From Shewanella sp. MBTL60-112-B2 (GTDB lineage: Bacteria; Pseudomonadota; Gammaproteobacteria; Enterobacterales; Shewanellaceae): a stretch of DNA of 64,000 nt. Location of the stretch: positions 104,571 through 168,570 of the forward strand of contig NZ_BPFA01000009.1 of NCBI RefSeq assembly GCF_019655055.1, given 5' to 3'. The notes beneath the pieces are model-generated. The model ran no database searches. It was not told the origin of the DNA and was given only the letters and a program-made list of their open reading frames with translations. The position numbers were made by a program, and so were the translations under genes. Shown piece by piece: positions 58,532-64,000 of this stretch. How positions within the stretch are numbered: position 1 is the stretch's first letter; each line of letters starts with the position of its first letter.

Positions 58532-58984
58532 CTAAGATTGCCTTGAACGGCTGGCTAATGCAGCCAGCCGTTTTAATTTTACCGCTAATGTCCCCTCTGT
58601 ATGTTCAGCTAAAGCTTCGATGTGAGCGGCGGCGTTTTCACTAATTAGGTTGTGAGCAGGCTTACGTTTTGTTTCATACATTAACAAGCTTGGGTTGACT
58701 TTAACCTCGATTGCGGTAAGCATGGGTAACGTTTCGGCTTGTAGCAATTGTAGTATTTTGGGTTTTTGGAAGTTAATTCTTGCCGCCCAAGCAGCCGTGG
58801 TTGTTTCAATCACCAAGATCCCTTGGCGTAAATTGGCAACCTTTAGTTGCTCTGTCACTGGACCAGTCAGCACTTGTTTCACATAGTGATCTAAGTGTAA
58901 TAACAGTTCTGCTTTTTCAGCGAGATTAGGCATAGTGCCTTGCTGATGCAGTAATTGACTGAGATCCTGAGGGGGCTTTTTCAT
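58532..58984 (-). CDS. dciA: DUF721 / DciA-family predicted replicative helicase loader
   Basis: 150 residues. The N-terminal part (about 8-105) is a DUF721 domain: LSQLLHQQG, then VTEQLKVANLRQGILVIETTTAAWAARINFQKPKILQLL (shortened), the KH-like fold of DciA. DciA proteins help load or activate DnaB in bacteria lacking DnaC. I start at ATG 58984 (MKKPPQ); the longer frame to 59062 overlaps the divergent M23 gene. It lies head-to-head with the peptidase gene, 27 bases apart, between lpxC and secA, where enterics have secM. Confidence 0.85.
   Translation of the reverse strand: MKKPPQDLSQLLHQQGTMPNLAEKAELLLHLDHYVKQVLTGPVTEQLKVANLRQGILVIETTTAAWAARINFQKPKILQLLQAETLPMLTAIEVKVNPSLLMYETKRKPAHNLISENAAAHIEALAEHTEGTLAVKLKRLAALASRSRQS
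58546..58572 (+). terminator. lpxC terminator inside the 3' end of dciA
   Basis: AACGGCTGGCT (58546-58556) pairs with AGCCAGCCGTT (58562-58572), followed by TTTAATTTT. It encodes RLAALAS of DciA on the other strand, so one sequence serves both roles. Confidence 0.8.
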
Positions 58985-59011
58985 ATGATAATAAAATGGC
59001 TTAATTAGGCT

Positions 59012-59911
59012 ATGAGTGTAACAGTTTTTATTCAAGGTCGAAATGGTGCCACACGCTGGCAACCAGGAAAGCGTTGGCTGCTATTGCCGATACTGCTGAT
59101 TGCAGCAGGTACGGGCCTTTATCAGCACAATGCTAAGCAACTTACACAGCAACAAGCTAATGTCGATAGCGAGCGTATGGCTCGTGAAGAGCAAAAGGAT
59201 GAGTTAATCGCGTTAAAGAGCGCGACAGAAACTCAACTTTCGATGTTGGTTGCCCACGTTGCACGTATGCAAGCTAAACTCACGCGCTTAGAAGCCTTGG
59301 GCCAGCAAGTTGCTTTAAATAATCAATTAGAAGATCAGTTTGATTTCTCTTCAGAAGTCGGTGTTGGTGGTATCAGTGATTTAGGTACTAACATCGAACT
59401 CGATCAGCTTATCGCCGATATGGATGAGCTGGTATCTAGAATAGATAATAATAATGTTCAGCTTTCACTACTTGAAACGGTAGCATCTAATCTCCATATA
59501 GATGAAGAACGTTATATATCTGGGCGACCAATTCAGAAAGGTTGGTTATCTTCGCCCTACGGTTTACGTAATGATCCTTTTAACGGTAAACGCACGATGC
59601 ATAAAGGTATCGACTTTGCCGGAAAAGAGGGCGTCGATGTAATCGCTACCGCAGGTGGTGTGGTTACATGGGCGGACAAGATGTTTGGCTATGGTAATTT
59701 AGTTGAAATTGATCATGGAAATGGTCTAAGTACACGCTATGGTCACAATAAAGCTTTGTCAGTAAATGTGGGTGATGTGGTCGCTAAAGGCGATAAAATC
59801 GCTGTTATGGGGAGTACTGGGCGCTCGACAGGGCCTCATGTGCATTATGAAGTGTTGCGCGGTGGACAGCAGATTGATCCGCAAAAATATGTCTACCGCA
59901 AGGCAGGGTAA
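59012..59911 (+). CDS. M23 family metallopeptidase (LytM/DipM type)
   Basis: 299 residues. N-terminal membrane anchor (about 23-38), periplasmic coiled coil (about 45-110) and a C-terminal M23 peptidase domain (about 180-290). Zinc ligands are seen in HKGIDFAGK (His and Asp) and in GPHVHYEVL (HxH). It may be an active endopeptidase, or an activator of amidases like EnvC/NlpD. Its place between ftsZ-lpxC and secA suggests a cell-wall role. AGG precedes ATG 59012 closely; divergent from dciA. Confidence 0.9.
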   Translation: MSVTVFIQGRNGATRWQPGKRWLLLPILLIAAGTGLYQHNAKQLTQQQANVDSERMAREEQKDELIALKSATETQLSMLVAHVARMQAKLTRLEALGQQVALNNQLEDQFDFSSEVGVGGISDLGTNIELDQLIADMDELVSRIDNNNVQLSLLETVASNLHIDEERYISGRPIQKGWLSSPYGLRNDPFNGKRTMHKGIDFAGKEGVDVIATAGGVVTWADKMFGYGNLVEIDHGNGLSTRYGHNKALSVNVGDVVAKGDKIAVMGSTGRSTGPHVHYEVLRGGQQIDPQKYVYRKAG

Positions 59912-59971
59912 TCGTAAAATCGGCTTTCAGGCTCTAAAAGGGACTTGGCCAATAACATAGAAGTGGTTCAG

Positions 59972-62695
59972 ATGTTTGGTAAATTACTGACAAAAGTATT
60001 TGGTAGTCGCAACGATCGTACACTTAAAGCATTTGGTAAAGTCGTTAATAAAGTTAACGCGCTAGAAGCTGAATACGAAAAGCTATCGGATGAAGAATTA
60101 AAAGCAAAAACAGCTCACTTCCGCGAGCGTCTAGACGGCGGTGAATCATTAGAAGGCGTTTTACCAGAAGCATTTGCTACTGTACGTGAAGCATCGAAGC
60201 GTGTATTTGATATGCGTCACTTCGATGTACAGCTAATCGGTGGCATGATTTTGGATAGTAACCGTATCGCAGAAATGCGTACCGGTGAAGGTAAGACCCT
60301 AACGGCAACTCTGCCAGCTTATCTTAATGGTCTAACAGGTAAAGGCGTACACGTTATCACAGTGAACGACTACCTAGCGGGTCGTGATGCTGAAAATAAC
60401 CGTCCGCTTTTTGAATTCCTTGGCTTAACAGTTGGTATTAACGTTGCGGGTCTTGGTCAAGTCGAAAAGAAAGCGGCTTATGATGCCGATATTACTTACG
60501 GTACCAACAACGAATTCGGTTTCGATTACCTACGTGACAATATGGCGTTCTCGCCAAGCGAACGCGTACAACGTCCACTTCATTACGCCCTAATCGACGA
60601 AGTCGACTCGATTCTTATCGATGAAGCACGCACACCGTTAATTATTTCTGGTGCTGCAGAAGATAGCTCTGAGCTATACATCAAGATTAACACCCTAATC
60701 CCAAATCTTATCGCTCAAGATAAAGAAGATACTGAAGAGTATGTGGGTGAAGGCGACTACTCAGTTGATGAGAAGTCAAAGCAAGTTCATATGACAGAGC
60801 GCGGCCAAGAGAAGGTCGAGGTGCTGTTGACTGAGCGTGGTATGTTGGCAGAAGGTGATTCGCTGTATTCGGCAGCTAATATCTCTTTGCTGCATCATGT
60901 GAATGCCGCTCTACGTGCACACACACTATTTGAAAAAGACGTCGACTACATTGTTCAAGATAACGAAGTGGTTATTGTTGATGAACACACTGGCCGTACT
61001 ATGCCTGGTCGTCGTTGGTCTGAAGGTCTGCATCAAGCGGTAGAAGCTAAAGAAGGCGTTCATATTCAAAATGAAAACCAAACTTTAGCATCGATTACTT
61101 TCCAGAACTTCTTCCGTCAGTACGAAAAACTTGCTGGTATGACAGGTACTGCTGACACTGAAGCGTTCGAATTCCAACACATCTACGGTCTAGACACCGT
61201 AGTGGTTCCGACTAACCGCCCGATGGTACGTAAAGACCATGCGGATCTGGTTTATCTAACCGCTGAAGAAAAGTATGCGGCTATCGTAAAAGATATCGTG
61301 GGTTGTCGTGAGCGTGGCCAGCCAGTATTGGTTGGTACTGTTTCGATTGAACAATCAGAACTACTGCACAGCTTATTAAAGAAAGAAAAGATCCCGCATG
61401 AGATCTTGAATGCTAAGTTCCATGAGCGTGAAGCGGATATTGTTGCTCAAGCTGGCCGTACAGGTGCGGTAACTGTGGCAACTAACATGGCGGGTCGTGG
61501 TACAGATATCGTGTTAGGCGGTAACTGGAACATGGAAATCGAAGCATTAGCTAATGCAACTGATGAACAGAAAGCTAAGATTAAGGCCGACTGGAAAATT
61601 CGTCATGACGAAGTAGTCGAAGCCGGTGGTCTACATATCCTAGGTACTGAGCGTCACGAATCGCGTCGTATCGATAACCAGCTACGTGGTCGTTCTGGAC
61701 GTCAAGGTGACTCAGGTTCATCTCGTTTCTATCTATCTATGGAAGATAGCTTAATGCGTATCTTCGCTTCAGACCGTGTATCTTCAATGATGAAGAAGCT
61801 AGGTATGGAAGAAGGTGAAGCGATTGAGCATCCATGGGTATCACGCGCTATTGAAAACGCACAACGTAAAGTAGAAGCACGTAACTTCGATATCCGTAAG
61901 CAGCTACTGGAATTTGATGACGTAGCTAACGATCAGCGCCAAGTGGTTTACGCACAGCGTAACGAGTTGATGGATGCTGAAAGTATTCAAGACACCATTA
62001 CCAACATTCAAGAAGACGTTGTAAATGGTTTAGTCGACCAATATATTCCGCGTCAGTCTGTTGAAGAGCTTTGGGATGTTGAAGGCTTAGAGAAGCGTCT
62101 ACAACAAGAGTATGCAATGAGCCTTCCTATCCAAGAATGGTTAGATAAAGAAGACGACTTGCACGAAGAAACATTACGTGAGCGTATTGTTGAAACTTGG
62201 GTGAATGCATATAAAGCTAAAGAAGAGATGGTAGGCGAGCAAGTACTACGTCAATTCGAAAAAGCGGTAATGCTACAAACGTTAGATGGTTTATGGAAGG
62301 AACACCTTTCAGCGATGGACCACTTGCGTCAAGGTATCCACTTACGTGGCTATGCACAGAAAAATCCAAAGCAAGAATACAAGCGTGAATCGTTTGAGTT
62401 GTTCCAGCAAATGCTTGAGTCATTAAAGCATGACGTCATTAGTGTATTGTCAAAGGTACAAGTGCAAGCGCAATCTGATGTTGAAGAGATGGAGGAGCGT
62501 CGTCGTCAAGAAGATGCCAAGATCCGTCGTGACTATCAACATGCAGAAGCTGAAGCAATCGTAGGTGCAGAAGAAAGTGCTGCACTAGCTGCGACTCAGC
62601 CAACAGTACGTGACGGCGAAAAAGTGGGACGTAACGATCCATGCCCATGCGGCTCAGGCAAGAAGTATAAACAGTGTCACGGTAAGCTAAGCTAA
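59972..62695 (+). CDS. secA: Protein translocase subunit SecA
   Basis: 907 residues (E. coli 901). ATPase motor that drives preproteins through SecYEG. N-terminal [19 protein letters not shown] is typical, so I start at ATG 59972; a TTG at 59945 would add nine residues. Nucleotide-binding motifs: [17 protein letters not shown] (about 102-118), [18 protein letters not shown], and in the second fold [14 protein letters not shown]. The C-terminal SEC-C zinc motif [17 protein letters not shown] binds SecB. No secM-like arrest gene precedes it. Confidence 0.99.
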   Translation: MFGKLLTKVFGSRNDRTLKAFGKVVNKVNALEAEYEKLSDEELKAKTAHFRERLDGGESLEGVLPEAFATVREASKRVFDMRHFDVQLIGGMILDSNRIAEMRTGEGKTLTATLPAYLNGLTGKGVHVITVNDYLAGRDAENNRPLFEFLGLTVGINVAGLGQVEKKAAYDADITYGTNNEFGFDYLRDNMAFSPSERVQRPLHYALIDEVDSILIDEARTPLIISGAAEDSSELYIKINTLIPNLIAQDKEDTEEYVGEGDYSVDEKSKQVHMTERGQEKVEVLLTERGMLAEGDSLYSAANISLLHHVNAALRAHTLFEKDVDYIVQDNEVVIVDEHTGRTMPGRRWSEGLHQAVEAKEGVHIQNENQTLASITFQNFFRQYEKLAGMTGTADTEAFEFQHIYGLDTVVVPTNRPMVRKDHADLVYLTAEEKYAAIVKDIVGCRERGQPVLVGTVSIEQSELLHSLLKKEKIPHEILNAKFHEREADIVAQAGRTGAVTVATNMAGRGTDIVLGGNWNMEIEALANATDEQKAKIKADWKIRHDEVVEAGGLHILGTERHESRRIDNQLRGRSGRQGDSGSSRFYLSMEDSLMRIFASDRVSSMMKKLGMEEGEAIEHPWVSRAIENAQRKVEARNFDIRKQLLEFDDVANDQRQVVYAQRNELMDAESIQDTITNIQEDVVNGLVDQYIPRQSVEELWDVEGLEKRLQQEYAMSLPIQEWLDKEDDLHEETLRERIVETWVNAYKAKEEMVGEQVLRQFEKAVMLQTLDGLWKEHLSAMDHLRQGIHLRGYAQKNPKQEYKRESFELFQQMLESLKHDVISVLSKVQVQAQSDVEEMEERRRQEDAKIRRDYQHAEAEAIVGAEESAALAATQPTVRDGEKVGRNDPCPCGSGKKYKQCHGKLS

Positions 62696-62715
62696 ACGCA
62701 TAGACTTAATCGAAG

Positions 62716-62745
62716 AAAGGGTGCCTCATTTAGGCACCCTTTTTT
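62716..62745 (+). terminator. secA terminator
   Basis: AAAGGGTGCCT (62716-62726) pairs with AGGCACCCTTT (62732-62742), then further T; loop CATTT. Confidence 0.9.
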
Positions 62746-62853
62746 ATTTGTGGAAAACAAAGTAGTTTAAGATGGTCATCGCTATTCGAATGAGCGTGAT
62801 TGGCAGATCTCATTAAGTTAGGCTATATATACTTGCTACATGATATTGGCTTA

Positions 62854-63119
62854 ATACCAATCAGTATAAAGATTTGGTCGCTCAGCGAGAATTTAGCGGT
62901 TCTGAAGCGAGGCAACGAGTGAAGAGCATAGTTGTTCTACGGTTAAGCTCGTTAACAAAGCGTCAGATTCGCTAAAGCTCGCCATTCTGGAGCGTTTTTG
63001 GCTGCCTACTTCAGCGTTGAACAGCTTTACAAGTGAATAGCCATTCTTAAAGCTATTCGCCTTGAATTAGTTTGCCAAAAAACGCTCTGAGTAGATCAAC
63101 TTCTTATACTGATTGGTAT
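62854..63119. mobile_element. 266-bp MITE-like element with perfect 16-bp terminal inverted repeats
   Basis: ATACCAATCAGTATAA at 62854-62869 and its exact complement at 63104-63119 bound a segment with no coding capacity. Internal dyads are present: GAGCGTTTTTGGC (about 62990) against GCCAAAAAACGCTC (about 63074), and GAATAGC...GCTATTC (about 63033-63059). This is the structure of a non-autonomous transposable element. No target duplication could be fixed with certainty. It lies between secA and the rRNA promoters. Confidence 0.7.
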
Positions 63120-63312
63120 AAGAAGGCCTATAACAGTGTAATAGGACTACTTAGCTAATTCGATATGCTTGAGCATTAGCTAAGTAATGGTTGTCGCGCA
63201 TATAAAACAAGCACTTTATCATCGAGCTGTGGATAACTCTGAGGGTAAGTGGTGACTAAATTGTGTCTAAATAAAAACATTGAAAAAAGTCACTTATTTT
63301 AAGAAAAAGCGC

Positions 63313-63340
63313 TTGCGCTCTTTTTGAATCTCCCTATAAT
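63313..63340 (+). promoter_or_regulatory. rRNA operon promoter P1
   Basis: TTGCGC (63313-63318) and consensus TATAAT (63335-63340), 16-base spacing, with an A/T-rich upstream tract (UP-element-like) at about 63255-63308. The GC-rich discriminator GCGACCCC is the hallmark of stringently controlled rRNA promoters. Confidence 0.8.
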
Positions 63341-63502
63341 GCGACCCCACTGACACGGTGAAGCAGGCAACTAGCCAAGCACACAGCGTTAGAGAGATTA
63401 ACTTCTAAGGAAATTAACCTCAGGTGACAATCGCTTTAAGAGCTTCGAATGATGTGCCTTGTATAAAGAATCATCGCTTGAAAAACTTCTTAAAATAAGC
63501 GC

Positions 63503-63530
63503 TTGACGCCGACACTGGAGAGTGTAGAAT
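63503..63530 (+). promoter_or_regulatory. rRNA operon promoter P2
   Basis: TTGACG (63503-63508) and TAGAAT (63525-63530), 16-base spacing, followed by the C-rich discriminator ACGCCTCC. Second tandem promoter, 190 bases after P1. Confidence 0.78.
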
Positions 63531-63603
63531 ACGCCTCCTCAGCCAAACGACCTAAGCGTCTAAGGCGCCATTTTGAAAGGCTTAGCCTTGATAGAAGTGG
63601 CAC

Positions 63604-63616
63604 GCTCTTTAACAAT
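63604..63616 (+). promoter_or_regulatory. rRNA antitermination box A
   Basis: GCTCTTTAACAAT matches the conserved box A (TGCTCTTTAACAA) of gammaproteobacterial rRNA leaders, which recruits NusB/S10. Confidence 0.85.
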
Positions 63617-63788
63617 ATGACAAGCAAATCTGTGTGGACACTCACAGAGATTAAGTTATTCGAAATTACTTCTCACGAAGTAATCAAAAATTTACTTAAT
63701 GAATGAGTGTTCATAGCAATATGTAATACAGAATTCGTTGAGCCGCTGATTTAGCCTTACTTGTAAGGTGGATGAAGCAAAAAAACTT

Positions 63789-64000
63789 TAATTGAAGAGT
63801 TTGATCATGGCTCAGATTGAACGCTGGCGGCAGGCCTAACACATGCAAGTCGAGCGGTAACACAAGGGAGCTTGCTCCTGAGGTGACGAGCGGCGGACGG
63901 GTGAGTAATGCCTAGGTATCTGCCCAGTCGAGGGGGATAACAGTTGGAAACGACTGCTAATACCGCATACGCCCTACGGGGGAAAGGAGGGGACCTTCGG
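63789..64000 (+). rRNA. rrs: 16S ribosomal RNA, 5' end (truncated by window)
   Basis: Begins near the conserved ATTGAAGAGTTTGATC (63790-63805) and continues through GAACGCTGGCGGCAGGC and GACGGGTGAGTAATGCCTAG. The V1/V2 region, including GGTAACACAAGGGAGCTTG, is of Shewanella type. Exact mature 5' end is set by analogy to E. coli and may be off by one or two bases. Confidence 0.98.

Larger units (their letters stand above)
63120..63788 (+). other. rRNA operon upstream and leader region
   Basis: No protein gene. It holds two promoters, the antitermination box A and the 16S precursor leader listed separately. A 67-codon frame at 63503-63706 starts inside promoter P2 and covers box A; I regard it as chance. 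Confidence 0.7.

Noticed and set aside
59945..59971. Upstream TTG start for SecA
   Set aside because: SecA proteins begin at the [10 protein letters not shown] methionine at 59972; the extension has no support.
63503..63706. 67-codon frame in the rRNA leader
   Set aside because: Begins within promoter P2 and spans box A, so it is leader RNA, not a protein gene.

Overview
The window reads as a chromosomal segment of a Shewanella-like gammaproteobacterium. The last 212 bases are the start of a 16S rRNA gene whose variable region I recognise as Shewanella type. Three gene orders are those of the group: yicC/rph-pyrE-folE-slmA-dut-coaBC-radC-rpmB-rpmG, rarD-thioesterase-recQ, and mraZ-to-ftsZ followed by lpxC and secA. 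No tRNA gene, CRISPR array or intact transposase was seen.

Layout. 1-4.8 kb: a carnitine-type BCCT transporter (truncated by the window edge) divergent from a two-gene UxaA-family lyase, followed by LysR and GntR/FCD regulators. A perfect GntR-type operator lies in front of the lyase genes. 4.8-7.7 kb: a SEC-C-tagged protein of unknown function and a first HipB/HipA-like pair with GTGAAA/TTTCAC operators. 7.8-10.1 kb: nucleoside uptake (CNT family) and an MTA/SAH-nucleosidase-like enzyme. 10.5-13.8 kb: a large PLD-helicase-DUF3427 protein. 13.95-16.03 kb: a second, distinct HipB/HipA-like pair with ACAACT/AGTTGT operators. This pair lies between two copies of the yicC 3' end, as expected for a small integrated island with no recombinase of its own.

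16-31 kb is mostly core genome: YicC, RNase PH, pyrimidine synthesis (pyrE with attenuator), GTP cyclohydrolase I, SlmA, dUTPase, CoA synthesis, RadC, ribosomal proteins L28 and L33, ArgA with two ARG boxes, RarD, a thioesterase, RecQ, and a TPR protein with a degenerate GGDEF-like domain. 31.4-36.5 kb is the leuABCD operon with a leucine-rich leader peptide and attenuator. 36.9-41 kb holds FadL, a secreted SnoaL-like protein coupled to glpK, and a small arginine-rich protein.

41.4-57.4 kb is the division and cell-wall (dcw) cluster: mraZ-rsmH-ftsL-ftsI-murE-murF-mraY-murD-ftsW-murG-murC-ftsQ-ftsA-ftsZ, with MraZ boxes at its promoter and no ddlB. Then come lpxC, a DciA-type helicase-loader gene on the opposite strand, an M23 peptidase, secA, a 266-bp MITE-like element, and the tandem promoters and leader of an rRNA operon.

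The accessory interest is concentrated in 1-16 kb. The best candidates for something undescribed are the yicC-linked hipBA island, the transporter/lyase/regulator locus of unknown substrate, and the PLD-helicase-DUF3427 protein beside two HipA kinase modules.
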